NCBI RefSeq assembly: GCF_036373705.1 | Contig: NC_089868.1 | Location: 12,153,020-12,217,019, forward strand | DNA: 64,000 bases | Direction: 5' to 3' | DNA from: Amia ocellicauda | Taxonomy: Eukaryota; Chordata; Actinopteri; Amiiformes; Amiidae | Shown: positions 30,590 through 43,380 of the stretch, piece after piece | Numbering within the stretch: position 1 is the first letter of the stretch | How the letters are laid out: each line of letters starts with the position of its first letter | Notes under the pieces: generated by a model | The model's database searches: none | Seen by the model: only the letters and a program-made list of their open reading frames with translations | What the model was told of the DNA's origin: nothing | Translations under genes and position numbers: made by a program

Positions 30590-30965
30590 TCTTGAAGCAC
30601 AGAGGATACAGTATTTATTTAACATGCCCGGCCTGGAAGCTCTCCACCTCAGCAGAGTCTCTCTGAACAACACAATTTAACAGCCTTTTATACAATGCAT
30701 GACGCATGGTTCTGTGGGCAGGGTCAGTCACATGCTTCCAAGAAGCGTTGCCCCAAGGTCAGGTCGTGGACCTTTGCAAAGAGGTTGTCTTCCTGGTGGA
30801 AGTTGAGGGATGCAGAAACCAGATGGCTTCCCTTGATGTACTGGGAGAGGTCCGATCCCACGGTCATCATTAGCAACTGTCAACCAATCATTAACTAAAA
30901 CACTTCCTGCCAATCTGGGGAACCAATTAACAGACTTTTAACAAACAGCTGTGGACTCTCTCTCC
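30590..30965 (-). repeat. LTR-like block, minus orientation
   Basis: On the minus strand, TGTATAAAAGGCTGT (TATA box, about 30697-30683) is followed by a polyadenylation-like AATAAA (about 30623), the order found in U3-R of LTRs. Similar blocks occur at 41780-42370 and 52840-53320. No internal region was found. Confidence 0.35.
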
Positions 30966-31339
30966 ACTATGTGATCATTATATCATTGACAGGAAATTAT
31001 AACAAATGTACCTTATTGAAATTTGCTCAGTCTGCATACTATTATTAATATAAAACATTATACAGTTTATATAAAGCATACTGGCTCTTCAGTCACAGAT
31101 GTTGCTTAACTCACAATCTTCTAAGGCAAATCATTCAAATTCTTTAACATTTAACAATAATCCACATACAGAAGAAATCTATTTTGATACTATCAAAAGC
31201 CTCCTAAATACTTAAAACCCCAAAACTTGCAGTGTTTTAAACAAACTCATGCTTCTGTGACAAAGGCTTTATACAAATCCACAAACAAAATTAAGCTGTC
31301 TTCATGAATGAGGTCACTGTAGTCCAGTGGTTTTCAAAC

Positions 31340-31487
31340 CGGTCCTGGAGTACCCCCTGCCCTGCTGGTTTTTGTTCCAACCGAGGTTTTAATTGCTTAA
31401 TTGAATCCTTAATTGACCTAAAAAAGCAATATACCATTCAATTAAGTAATTAAGACCTCGTTTGGAACAAAAACCAGCAGAAGGAAG
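31340..31487. repeat. Hairpin-forming interspersed repeat
   Basis: CTGCTGGTTTTTGTTCCAAC near 31366-31382 is inverted at 31464-31482 (GTTTGGAACAAAAACCAGCAG). The inner arms TTAATTGCTTAATTGAAT and ATTCAATTAAGTAATTAA also pair, giving arms of about 50 bp. Confidence 0.65.
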
Positions 31488-32339
31488 GATCACACCCAAA
31501 CACTCGAGTAACTGATGTAAAAATTAGGAAAAATTACAAACCATGCCCATTCCAAATATAAACAGTATTAATCTTATATATCCTTAAATGACCGCATTAT
31601 AAAAGTGTAAGATTTCAAGGTAAAGGAAGATGCTGATGGACATTTCATTGTTAGCAATGTTGTATTTTATGTTAATAATGGCAAAGCTTTTTTTTTTTCT
31701 ATGATCATTGTTTTCTATCCTGTGGGTCTGCTGTGTACCGTTAAGATACTTTACATCGTGTTGTAATCCTACCATTAAAACACTAATACAAAGTTTTAAA
31801 GCTGCAAGGCACATCTACTGGTTTAATTTGAACACGTTGTCACATGACAGCCATGGATTCCGGGATGGAAGTGTTTTAAGTGTTATTCTCACGCGTGTAA
31901 ACCAGCCTTTCTGGCACTTTCCTGCAAAAAACACTAGACCACTGCAAAAACTGTACTAGAGCTGATTTGTGAGCAAGTTAGTGGTTAAAACACACAAGTC
32001 AACTCTGCCATAGACGCCATCAACACTGAAAATACATTCACTTTGTAGGGTGGTACAGAAAGATGCACTTCAGCCAATCTTGCAAGGACAGGTAGTCGAT
32101 ACTGGTTCATTTTCCACCACAACAACAGGCTTTTCTTTCGTTTCATTATAGTTACACCAAAATGTCTTCAACCTCAGTGGGGTAGGAGCGGGTGCTGCAT
32201 GCAGTTATTATATTAATTGTTACGTTAATAAGTGGGCATTATTACTTATTCTGGTCATATTATTTCATACAAATACACAGCGCAAGGAAATGTTTAAAAC
32301 ACATTTATTCATACTTTTAAATATTTAGAATTGGGAAGC

Positions 32340-33177
32340 ATGGACAGAGAGATTCTAGAGTCTGTAGGGGCCCTAGGCAGAATATTTAGCCTCTATGGTC
32401 ACAGAGGAGTTGGAGTGCCTGAATAGCAGCTTACAGAAGAGAACAGCTGCAGTGGCTGGAATGCTTGCTGCAGTTGAGTGTGTGAAGAACACATTACAGG
32501 CAAAGAGGTCAGAGGATACATTTAAACAGATATATGACAGAGCAACAGAGGTGATTGGAAAGTTCAATTTACAATCAATTCAGATGCCTCACATCTGGAA
32601 TCCATCTAAGCACTTCACTGGAAATGCTGCTTCTTATTCTCCCACATCTTCTCAGGAATACTACCAGGCTGAGTTTTATAAGATGCTTGACACTGTGGAT
32701 GTGCAGCTGAATGAGCGCTTCAATCAGGCCTGCCTATAAGAGCTTGACAAACTTGCAAGGATTCTCCTCTCAGGAGAGGTTAATACTGTGGTGGACCAGT
32801 ACCCAGAGCTGAACAAGAGATTGATTGATGTGCAGTTGTCCATGTTACAAATTCACCACCAGTATAGCACAAGTACTGAAGCTGCAACTATCCTCAGAGA
32901 CCAGCTGCCTGAGGTCCGTGGTCTTTTCAGCCCAGTAGAAGCACTTGTTAGACTTCTTTTGGTTGTCCCTGCTTCCTCTGAAGCAGAGAGGAGTTTCAGT
33001 GCTTTAAGAAGGCTTAAGTCCTGGCTCCGAAGTACAATGAAGCAAAGCCACTTAAACCATGCAGCAGTCTGTCATGTCCATCAGGACAAGTTGGATGGAT
33101 TGGACAGAAAAACTATTTGCCAGCAGTTTGTCTCTACAAATGAACGAAGAAAACTGGCGTTTGGAGCTTTCAATTAA
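32340..33177 (+). pseudogene. hAT transposase C-terminal remnant (ZMYM1-like)
   Basis: Two plus-strand open stretches (32395-32739 and 32788-33177) are in one frame and separated by a stop at 32737-32739. Together they encode the C-terminal half of a hAT-type transposase: ...ELECLNSSLQ... HIWNPSKHFTGN... then the dimerisation motif VVPASSEAERSFSALRRLKS. The catalytic N-terminal half and zinc finger are absent and the reading frame is broken, so it is a relic. No terminal inverted repeats were found. Confidence 0.75.
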
Positions 33178-33734
33178 TAAAGAAAAATGTTAGGATGTAA
33201 GAAAATGAAGAGAAGGAAAGAAAAGTTGATAAAAGAAGGGTGACAGATAAAGAACAAAAAGGAGGAAGAGAAAATTAGGAGTGGGAAATTAGGGTTAAAG
33301 AAAAAATTATGGTGATGGATGAGAAGATAGCTTAAGGATTGAAATATTTTTTCTTTTGGGAGGAGAGGTCTGCATATAGTGTAGGCTAAATAATTGTATT
33401 TTATTGTATATTCATTTTTATAATTATTTTAAAGAAAGTATTTGAATAAAGGTCATCAAAAGTAAGTTATTGTACTTTGATTTAGTAATGTATCAAAATT
33501 ACTGAATGTAGCATATGAACCTGGTTTTTAAATATACACAAACATATTGATATCTTACATTTACTTTTGGGCTATTTTATACATGTTATAATAATGTAGG
33601 CCTATAGTACTATTACCTTTTATATCTAGAAATAAATACCTGACCTAAAGGTATTACCTGCAGAAAAATATTTGTCCCCCTCACATTTGAATTCAAACCT
33701 ACACCCCTGATTAAAATGCCAACAAATTACAAAC

Positions 33735-36519
33735 TACATCTTTCATAGTTGTTTTGCAAAGTTACCTCTGTATGAATTCCAGCGTTGATGCCAGTTCTGC
33801 AGGGCACTTGATGTTGAAGATTGATGTAGTAGGATGCCATCATCACAGTGAAAACTGTTTTCCTTCACAACAATCCTGTCAATGCTTAGCATGAAGCATG
33901 TCGCTGTCAACAGAGAGACTCCTGAGATGATAAGAATAAGAATAATTAATATTCTGCATGAACGGTCATGTTCATTTCTTAAGGAACATTTTGAACAGCA
34001 GAATATGTATATGACACCTCAGATGATACAGAATGTTAAATAACTCAACACAAAACATTATGCGATTATTATGTGAGACTGGAAGACTTGGTGAAGGTAT
34101 TTCATCTCCTAAACAAGTGTCACTGGCCTCAAGAAACATCAGCCCGTCATCTTTGTGAAAGTATGCAAGGATAAGTAATATTGTCCCTGGAACTTCTGGA
34201 ACTTGATTTTCACTGCTTTTTCAGCATTTTCCAGTAGTGCGTTTACTTCAGTTACCTTTTTATTTTTTCCATTACCAATTATTCTAATGTAGGCAATAAG
34301 TCTCTTCCCTTTAGATGACAATGTCTCTGTCAGAGTGTCTTCAAAATGTTTCCCCATAAGTTCCTTGAAATGAATAAGCATGCCTGTCATCTCAAATAGA
34401 AAGGGTCAATCTCTCAACTGGGTTTCAACTGGCATGCATCACAAGAAATCCCTTCCCTGGGAATAATAGGTGTAACAGTCCTTCATAGTTGCACTTCTGT
34501 GGTGTACTGCTTGAAGAAGAGGAGCTTTATAAATCTCTCTTCGTCAGTGGAGCTGAATGAACAAGGGAGTCAAAGAGTCACCGTTACAATTTAAGAAATA
34601 GGCCAAATATTAATAAACAAAATATACATGTTTGTACGTATGTAGGATTACTACAATTTACACAGGGGGATACATGTAGTCACTTCAAAACTTTTAAATA
34701 AACCTAAAGTGCATTTACAGATTGGTCTTTGAACAATTCATTGTTATATACTAAAACATTACAACAAGAATAATCATGTTGGCTATAAACCACAACAGAA
34801 AACACTGATATCAGGGGGGGAGGGACAACTAACTGATGAGTAGCTTAATTTAGACATTACACAAAACAAAATGCAAAACAGACAAGGAAAGGTTTAGGCA
34901 AGGGCAGATAACACATTTGTTGTCTTAAAAGCATACTGTACTTATTCTTTCCTTTCAGTGCAGGTAAAATAATTTGTAGGATGAATGCTGAAATATACAA
35001 TTCCACTTAGAATGCAACAATCAAAAATGTCAAATTACATAAAACAAAAGGGGACATACTGACATGTCACAGTAAAGCTGGATATCAGTTTTCTGGTTTA
35101 AGAACCGTGAGCAGATCCTCCTCTTCTATGAATTTCAAATCTTCAGCAGTATCTACACCCAAGGTCATAATGGTGTTTACTGAATTGAATTCTTAATTTC
35201 TCAGGTTTGGCAACACTGACTGGATACAACTCAGCAATGTATGAGTTTCTTCCCTGACATTTTCCATGCCTTTTCATAGAAGAAAGAATACACCTAGATT
35301 TAGTCAATTGTTTACAGCTAATTATGAAACTACTATCACTTAATCTAGTCAATTTAAGCAATGGCTAATCACTTAACCAGGCTCTTAACTGGGGGGGGGC
35401 TTAAACTGAAACTGGAGTGTTTTTTTAAAGAAATTACTTGAAACCCACAAGTTGTGAAAGCTGGTAATGGATAAAAGCCACTAAGGAAATTAACATGCAT
35501 GGTATAGTTACCATTTGTAACTCACAATCCTAGAAACCTCAATATCTGAAACTGACTTGTCATTTTTCAGTGCAAATTACAATGTCTGTTGTAAACAGAC
35601 AGGTTTTTAAGTACAATTCTGGCACATTTTGTGGCAACACACCTAACTGGCTTTCCAACATGCTTTCACCTGGAGTGTCTTCCGCATTCAGAGCATCAGT
35701 CACGGCTACCATCCAGCGCTTCCACTTTCCCCACTAGATGTCGCCATCACGCTGCCTTAGCAGTCACTTCTCCCAGCTCTTCAATCATTCAATTATCATT
35801 CCTGCAACCCTTGCACTTGTTCAGTCACCCTCTGCACCTCCCATCCCGGTTCTCAGCTCCACATATAAACCCTCCACTCACTCCCAGCCACTGTGAAGTT
35901 TTGTACTACATTGCTGAGCTTTACTGACTGGGCCTTGATTAGTGCCGTGTTCCCTGGATTCCTTGCCTGTGGCCACGGCCCGTCTTTGCCTGGCCCTTGA
36001 TCCGCTGCCCCGCGGTACTACACCGGTTCTGAGGACGGAGCCAACATTGTGACTGACTAAGAAAACCGGTTGAGTTTTTTCTATTTAGTCTGTGATAATA
36101 ATAAGAACAACCATGCATTCTTAACCAAATATATGCTAAAGAAACTGAACAGAAATGGGTCCCGAACAGTGTTCCCAGACCGGACTTACTGGGGAGCAGA
36201 AGTCTAACCTGAACGCTAGTGAACAACCGGGTCGCCAACCCCGAGAGGCGCAGCAGCGTTGAATGTCTTGCTGGGTTCATCCACAGGACAGAAAAATCAA
36301 TGCCACTCACCCGGCGAAAACCAAACGACAGTCATTGTGGAGCCCCTTGGTACCGTGGACCCAACCACTAACGCACAAGTTGTATCTCTCCATGTGTGTG
36401 CATGCGTGTGTTTGTTTCCTTGAGTAGACGGATGTCTGGAGTACAGGGCAGTCGCTTGTATCTACCGCCTCGATAGCAGGCAAGTCTTTCAATTCAAGTG
36501 GAAAATCGCTCCTCTTCAT
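33735..36519 (-). pseudogene. Decayed multi-exon gene of a fish multicopy family
   Basis: Candidate first exon 36519-36311 (starts MKRSDFPLELKD, donor GTGAGT). Near 35175-35095 the minus strand reads TLGVDTAEDLKFIEEEDLL, resembling a SAM-like or leucine-rich helical segment, and ends in a premature stop. 34390-34139 reads GMLIHFKELMGKHFEDTL. The 33920-33770 exon contains CFMLSIDRIVVKE, MMASYY and FNIKCPAELASTLEFIQR in three different frames, so it needs at least two frame shifts. The last motif fits the C-terminus of a lineage-expanded fish family I recall only as uncharacterised. It is probably dead. Exon linkage is inferred. Confidence 0.45.
35640..36060. repeat. LTR-like block inside the decayed gene
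   Basis: CCACATATAAACCCTCCACT (about 35860-35880), followed by a CT-rich leader and a GC-rich 3' part, resembles a plus-strand LTR promoter and leader. Ends were not defined. Low certainty. Confidence 0.3.
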
Positions 36520-36529
36520 AACCTAAGGA

Positions 36530-36720
36530 TCACGCCCAACATTTGTTGTGATTTTCTGTTCATACCTTTCTCTCGCAATAGCGTCTAAACTAGTACAGGA
36601 CGGACTGTCCTTCATCTCGTCCATTTTGCTTTTCACTCCCGGCCTCCTTCTGAATTTCGCGCGTCATCAGAATCACGTGACTGCACACACGCGCTCCCTA
36701 AGCGCAGCGACACAAAATGG
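36530..36720. promoter_or_regulatory. CpG-richer, possibly bidirectional promoter
   Basis: This sequence lies between two divergent start codons: 36519 (minus) and 36717 (plus, ACAAAATGGCGTCC). It contains a palindromic E-box TCACGTGA (36673-36680), GCGCGTCATC and several CpGs, unlike its AT-rich surroundings. Confidence 0.4.
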
Positions 36721-36875
36721 CGTCCAGGAGCGGGTGGCAGCAGCGGCGTAGGCAGCTTGAGAGTGTGGTGCGTCAGAAGCACAAAGTAGTTCCTTTGTTA
36801 ATTCTACTTTTTCTACTTAATTCAATTTTTTTAAATGTTCGCTTATATAATAGCTGGCACACATACGCGTGTGTG

Positions 36876-36881
<6 letters not shown>
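36717..36881 (+). CDS. Candidate first exon beginning MASRSGWQQRRRQLES
   Basis: The ATG at 36717 has good context (ACAAAATGGCG) at the edge of the CpG-richer block. It opens 54 codons in total: a basic N-terminus, then a hydrophobic stretch (VVPLLILLFLLNSIFLNV) if unspliced. An internal GTGCGT could also be a donor after LESV. No downstream exon was found, so it may be an abandoned promoter-exon. Confidence 0.3.
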
Positions 36882-36909
<28 letters not shown>

Positions 36910-37019
36910 GTGTGTGTGCTGTGAGAATACCAGAGCAACCATCTACTATTGATCTCGCTTGTAGCGCATGGATATCACATCTGAAAGTATGCTCCGGACC
37001 TATTGTTAACAAAAGAGAG

Positions 37020-38065
37020 TTGGCTAAGGAGGGTAATCCGTGCCAACATTAAACTATAAATAAATGTAATAGGAAATACATCAATAAATACGAAATGAAT
37101 AAATAAATGCAGTTAAAAATTAAATCGAATATTTATAGATTTAATATCGTATTTTATTATTTTATTAATTTCGTGATTTATGTATTTACATCCTGTTTTA
37201 ATTTTGGCACGGGTTACCCTCCATAGTAAGGGCAGTAGTTAAGTTACTCTTCAAAGGAAAATAAAAAGTAATGTTTAAGTATAGCTTTACCGTAAAGCAA
37301 AGGTAAAATACAATTAAAAAAAAAAACGTTTAAGTTGTTACCATAACTTTACAACAGAACAGTATTTTTGCAGTCAGATTACATTTTTAAAGGTTTCAAT
37401 TCAATTCAGGGGAATGGCAGTTCTACAAAATGGTTCTGTACATTAAAAACAATTATGGATAATATTTGTAAAACTACATACATTTTGTTTTTTAATAGTA
37501 AATGTCCAGGTTATTCAGTGGATTTTAACCATATTTTAAAATGCGTATATATATTAACATTGGAACAATATAGTTAATTATATATTTTTAGAGTTTTATT
37601 TTTATTTTTTTACAGTGTAGATGGACATCATTTCACAACATTTCAGAATATTTAAGACTTAAAACATACGTTATAGTTAATATGACTAGCATATGCCCCA
37701 AAAATACTGGGCACTCCACACTACACACTATACCAGAGACACGATGGCCTCGACTCACAAATCATAAGAGATCTCTTAGTGAGTGAGGATTGGAGTTCCT
37801 CTCAGACCACTGTCACACTATTTTGTTTTTAGAAACTAAAGGAAACCGAGATTTTCCAACCCTGAAACCAAAATGCTTATAAGAAACCACACAGCAGACA
37901 CTTTCACCCAGAGTGACTGGTTGCAACTAGGTGGTGAACTGTACATTAACAGCTAATGCTGCAAAGTCAGTTTTCAATCAATGGGAGGGATGAGGGACAA
38001 GGAGGAGAGAAAACGAACTCAAGACGACACGCAGGGAGCACCTGGTAGAGTCGAGAGAGAACCTG
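37020..38065. other. No gene recognised, AT-rich
   Basis: Low-complexity A/T-rich sequence. An open frame at 37368-37577 lacks any support. (TA)n lies just outside, at 36876-36906. Confidence 0.4.
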
Positions 38066-38069
38066 TTCT

Positions 38070-40650
38070 GTGAGCCTCCTATTAAAGTCTTCTCCTGAAT
38101 CACAGGACAATACAATCAGCTGGTAGGATCCAGCACAGAGAAGCAGGTGTGCGGTTCAAGGAATACAAATATTGTGTCGACTGCAGACTGCCACACAGTC
38201 CCTGCTTCTCACTCCTAGGAGGGTTTTTGATCGATGGTTACAATTATTGGCACTAATTTCTAGTTGAACTGCAGCAAATGAAATGCATAATAACCTGCAT
38301 TTTCTCAGAAGAAATCAACTATTCTTGTTTTGTGTTAATAACTTATTTTTTCTTTTATACATGTGTAGAGCCAGAAATCAATCCATCTCTTGTATTGACT
38401 GCACCATTATAGTAATGTCTTGTTCTTGCTGTTATGATTGTTTATTCATAATGTAAATGATGATTAATTTGATTATGAAAAGTAAATGCATGTCAAATGT
38501 CTTGTGATGTAATTAGTTCCTCCTAAAGATGTTTACTGCTCACATAGTATCTAATTTCCTGTTACTAGTTTTTCTCTGCATTTCCTCAAAACCCTGACGA
38601 TCGTTGGTTTATTAAATGATTCTAAATCGGAGCTACTGAGTGTGTTGCTGGTTTTTTCTTCCCTACGTGTGTCTCGCTGGCCTGCACCTCACTAATCCAG
38701 GTGTGTGTCTGTTTTCTGTTTTTACGAGTGTCTGAAGGTTAACAGAAGTTCTCCTCCTCCTCCTCGGTGAGTCAGGACTGGTATATTTTCTGACACGTAT
38801 GCGCTGCTGAAATTCCTGACATCCTTGTGCCCTCTGATGGTAGGGATGAAAGGAGGCTTCACCTTCCTTTCCAGCAGCCCATTCCAATCCACTCTCTGAA
38901 ACAAGACAGAAGAATGAAAGGACGGTCATGATAAGGTGGTGCCACCTTCATGTAAACGGATGTTGTGCCCCAACTTACCGAGAAGTAGGGATGCTTCTTC
39001 ACTTCTGCAGCATCCCCTTCACCTGACCCAAGGCGCTCGGCTGGAGTTTTATTCAGAAGCTGCACATGATCCAGAACAAGAAGGAGAGAGAACGTTATTT
39101 TCCATTAATGTACTTCAAGTTGAAACGATGTTAAAAATAAGTTCCCGTAGTTGAAAGTAAAGTTGAGTGAGTTTGCGTTGTGGTTCGGAACCTCACTCCA
39201 CTGCTACACAGTCACTGGGTATTGCTCCAATTCCATAACATTGACATTAACATTTAAGATACAGAGAGACAAACTGGAGGCAAGAACTTAAAGAACAACC
39301 CTGGCATACAGACCTCTTTCATTATGGAGGCGGCCTTTGAAGAGACGAACCAAGGATATCGCACTTCAGCCTCAACAATATTGCGAAACAACTGCTCTCC
39401 ATCGTCACCGCGGAAAGGAGGCTACGGGCACAAGGAGAGAGGGATGAGAGCACATTAAAGGGATACTCCAGACCAGACCTTTGAATATTCACATTCTGAG
39501 CCCAGGAATGCAAAAACCATACAGACACAAATATTGTATACTGCGCAACAAAATGGTAAATTCACACCTTAGACATGTCTTATTCATCGCTGCAATAACC
39601 GGAATCCTACCGAGAACCTAACCTGGTTAACAAAATGTCCTGAAGGGGTTGCCATCGTAACCTGGCAATAAAGGCATGTGCTTCCGGTTCTGTATGCAGG
39701 AGAGATCTATTTTTGGAACTATAAGATCTGATTTCAAATAGTCTAATTAAGTCATCAAGGCTTATGAATCCTAACTGGCCCTCGGTGGTATAGATTTAAC
39801 TTTGCTTTGGTGACATTCAATGAAATGGTTTTAACCGTAATGGATCCACGAGAGGATTACGCTCTTACTTCAACAGTGGCCCTCTGCTCTCACTTTAATA
39901 CTGCATTACCTTGTATTTTTCGAGGCACTTGTAGGAATTAATTGGCAATCCTCTTTTCATACATGACGCTGAGGCGAGACAAAAGACAGACAGCGTGTGA
40001 ATATACATTTAGAAACAGCACTGGTCAATAATTCTGCAGCTGCAACAAAGTGCCGACTTTACTGCAGAGTAAGGAAGTAAAAAAGTCAAAGAAGACCTTG
40101 CTAATGCAGTGCATTGGTGTATTCCATAAAAACACATGACTAGATTTATCCATCTTTGCTCTGCTTACAAATCTCTCTACATCACCAAGGATTACGATAT
40201 CTCCTTTTTTCAGCGCCTTGTTGGCCACATTTTCGGATCTGTCTTTGTCCTCAGCCAGCAGCACCTATTAGAGCAACACAGAATCAAGATGGTCAAACTC
40301 CACTCTCAACCTTAGGATCTACATTCACAACACAAGCATTTAGTAACACATCCTTCCTAATGCTGCTTTTGTTAAAGGTTAAAAAGTGCAAGTAATTTCA
40401 AAATTGTCCACAGAGATTTCTTAGGAAACTAGTGTTGTGCAAATATTTATTCTCCACATTTCCTATTAAATTACTGATCGTTGGTTCTGCCCCACATTAT
40501 ATCCATGATGACTCTGATTACTGGGATTTACCTTCCCAAAAGTGCCATTCCCCAGCACAGCAACAGATTTATAGTCCTTGACACCAGAACCCAGAAGCCG
40601 CTGCCCCCTGCAGAAGAGAGAGGGGGGAGAATAGTCAGTTGCAAAAATGA
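38070..40650. repeat. Duplicon B (partner 15280-19860)
   Basis: Nearly identical to duplicon A, but lacking the foldback insertion and the segment with kinase exons 5-8. At 39600-39955, unrelated sequence replaces that segment. It is bounded on the right by a Tc1 element. Confidence 0.85.
38739..40607 (-). pseudogene. Kinase copy B: truncated PKN2-like pseudogene
   Basis: Exons recognisable by comparison with gene A: exon 3 (40607-40532, Gly loop GNGTFG), exon 4 (40264-40173; AIK became ANK and the donor GTAAGG is mutated to ATTTGT), the first ~25 nt of exon 5 (39974-39950), exon 9 (39421-39314), exon 10 (39059-38979) and exon 11 (from 38895). Exons 6-8, with the catalytic loop, DFG, activation loop and APE, are absent. 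Exon 11 has lost the segment encoding PPQQPIILTE with a frame change, so the C-terminal tail is destroyed. Exons 1 and 2 are also missing. No functional kinase can be made. High similarity to A suggests a recent duplication followed by deletion. Confidence 0.9.
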
Positions 40651-40653
40651 ATG

Positions 40654-41682
40654 TCTCACCCAAGATTTGACGGTACATGGCCCGTCCATCGTCCCTTTGA
40701 TACGGTGCAGTTGTCCTGTCCCCTTAGCAGAAAAACACCCCCAAAGCATAATGTTTCCACCTCCATGTTTGACGGTGGGGATGGTGTTCTTGGGGTCATT
40801 CCTCCTCCTCCAAACACGGTGAGTTGAGTTGATGCCAAAGAGCTCGTTTTTGGTCTCATCTGACCACAACACTTTCACCCAGTTCTCCTCTGAATCATTC
40901 AGATGTTCATTGGCAAACTTCAGACGGGCCTGTACATGTGCTTTCTTGAGCGGGGGGACCTTGCGGGCGCTGCAGGATTTCAGTCCTTCACGGTGTAGTG
41001 TGTTACCAATTGTTTTCTTGGTGACTATGGTCCCAGCTGCCTTGAGATCATTAACAAGATCCTCCCGTGTAGTTCTGGGCTGATTCCTCACCATTCTCAT
41101 GATCACTGAAACTCCACGAGGCGAGATCTTGCATGGAGCCCCAGACCGAGGGAGACTGACAGTTATTTTGTATTTCTTCCATTTGCGAATAATCGCACCA
41201 ACTGTTGTCACCTTCTCACCAAGCTGCTTGGCGATGGTCTTGTAGCCCATTCCAGCCTTGTGTAGGTCTACAATCTTGTCCCTGACATCCTTGGACAGCT
41301 CTTTGTTCTTGGCCATGGTGGAGAGTTTGGAATCTGATTGATTGATTGCTTCTGTGGACAGGTGTCTTTTATACAGGTAACGAGCTGAGATTAGGAGCAC
41401 TCTCTTAAAGGGAGTGCTCCTAATCTCAGCTCGTTACCTGTATAAAAGACATCTGGGAGACAGAAATCTTGCTGATTGATAGGGGATCAAATACTTATTT
41501 CCCTCATTAACATACAAATCAATTTATAACTTTTTTGAAATGCGTTTTTGTGGATTTTTTTGTTGTTATTCTGTCTCTCACTGTTAAAATACACCTACCA
41601 TTAAAATTATAGACTGATCATTTCTTTGTCAGTGGGCAAACATACAAAATCAGCAGGGGCTCAAATACTTTTTTCCCTCACT
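40654..41682 (-). mobile_element. Truncated Tc1 (DD34E-type) transposon
   Basis: The transposase starts at 41316 ([20 protein letters not shown]) with both helix-turn-helix regions and the first catalytic Asp ([13 protein letters not shown]). It stops near GTMDG, where the element is cut off at about 40654, so the second Asp and the Glu are missing. The intact end at 41682 matches the deletion derivative at 25160. A perfect inverted repeat of about 45 bp on each side of 41400 (GGAGTGCTCCTAATCTCAGC and its complement) forms a hairpin in its leader. It lies in the intron next to exon 3 of kinase copy B. Confidence 0.85.
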
Positions 41683-41779
41683 TATATATATAAGTGTTAT
41701 ATATATATATAATTTATAATAACCATTCATTGTTTTAAACTCATGATTGCTATTGTTAAGGTACAGTGTATCAGGCACC

Positions 41780-42370
41780 CCAGTGAATGCTTCCAGTAAC
41801 GGATGAGACCTTCCTGCAGGAGACGAGCGCTCGGGAAGGAAAACTTCACAGACACTGAAGTCTGTTCGTTTATCTTCGTTTATTGAAAGTTTCACACAGC
41901 CTTTTATACATTTACAAGCAGTATTTCAAAGGAGTTTGGGGGCACTCCCGAAACTGGATATCTTCTTGGCATATGTCCGGGGCAGTTCCGAGACATGGGA
42001 AGCGATAATTAATAAGGTATTCTTTATAATTAGTTTAAGCAGGGAGGCGTTGATATCAAAGACACAGGAAACAAAATTTCATAAGGTTTTCTTTGTAATT
42101 AGTTCAGTTATGGAAGCGCTGGTACCAAGGACACACTGTACTAATAAGAACGTATTAATACATAATTTTGGTTCGTTACCCAAGGAATTTCCACGTCAGC
42201 AGAAATTGTTTCTGTCTGCCACACAGATAAGTCTGAGCAGAGAAATCATAATGTGAGCAGAGAAATCCTAATAAAAATAAGTTTTAACTAGTACCTTTCT
42301 GGAAAGTTTCTTATATTTTCTAACAGTTATACAGTGGGTATATACAGTACATAGGGGGCAATTTTACCCC
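41780..42370 (-). repeat. LTR-like block, minus orientation
   Basis: The minus strand has AATGTATAAAAGGCTGTG (about 41918-41901), then CAATAAACG (about 41884) and CGAGCGCTCGTCTCC. This resembles 30590-30965 and 52840-53320. It occupies the position where further 3' exons of the CLCA-like gene would be expected. Confidence 0.35.
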
Positions 42371-43380
42371 AACAGCTATTAAGTGGTAGGTTGATTAGAT
42401 AATCATCTTACTTCAAAACCAGATTTAATATTCTTGTACCTCCACTAGCTCTTGTGGGCAGGGCTTTGACCAGTTCTTCCCAAGATGCATCATCATGAAC
42501 CAGAGTTAAATGTTTGATTATGCTACCAACACTATGGAATTGAACTATCCCATCCATGGACTGCTCTTCAACAACCTCTCTCAGGAAGAGTGAAGCAGCC
42601 TGTCTCAGCCGAGTTATTCTGTTATACTGTAGCTCAATGGAAAACATGGAAATAATAATACAGCGTTACATGACTCATACAACCTTGCAGATCAGTACAC
42701 ATGCACACACACAAAATACATAAATAAAACAGAAAATGTGTTAATAAATCTATGTTCTTTTTATAATTGTTATAATTTATTTTAAAAAATTGATTAACAT
42801 GGGGAAACATGCACAGGCAACATGTATGTGGAATAGATTACTGGATGTAGTTTCATACACATAACAACAAGTGTAGCTTTTGAATATTAATGTGCTAGAG
42901 ATGATTACCCATATATTAATACACTCAAATTGGCAATTATTTAATTTACAGGACATTTGTTTACCCAGCTGGCCAGGATTTAAGTGCAATTGTTTTCAAC
43001 ACTGGTCCCCTCTTTCCAAAGGATTTTATTTGTCACCTTAAAATTATCAATTTGTAAAGATTTATTTAGCAGTTGTGTTGGTGAATTATGTAATTTAAAG
43101 GTAATTTGGTATAAACATCTAAACACTTTTCAGCTCCCAGGGACCAGAGCTTCCACTGTCATATCACTTGCTAAATTGATTAATAACTAACTTATTACAA
43201 ACTACATTTATTCTAGTGTTTAGACATTCGTGATTTAGAGTGACCTGTACAATTAGCTGGATCAGGGCTGTTTTAGCATCTCTGTAGGTTTATCGGAGAA
43301 ATACGTAAGTGTGATAATGTCTGTGAAAAAAACAAACAAACAAAAAACCATGGTAGTAGCTTAGTAGTATGTTGGATATA

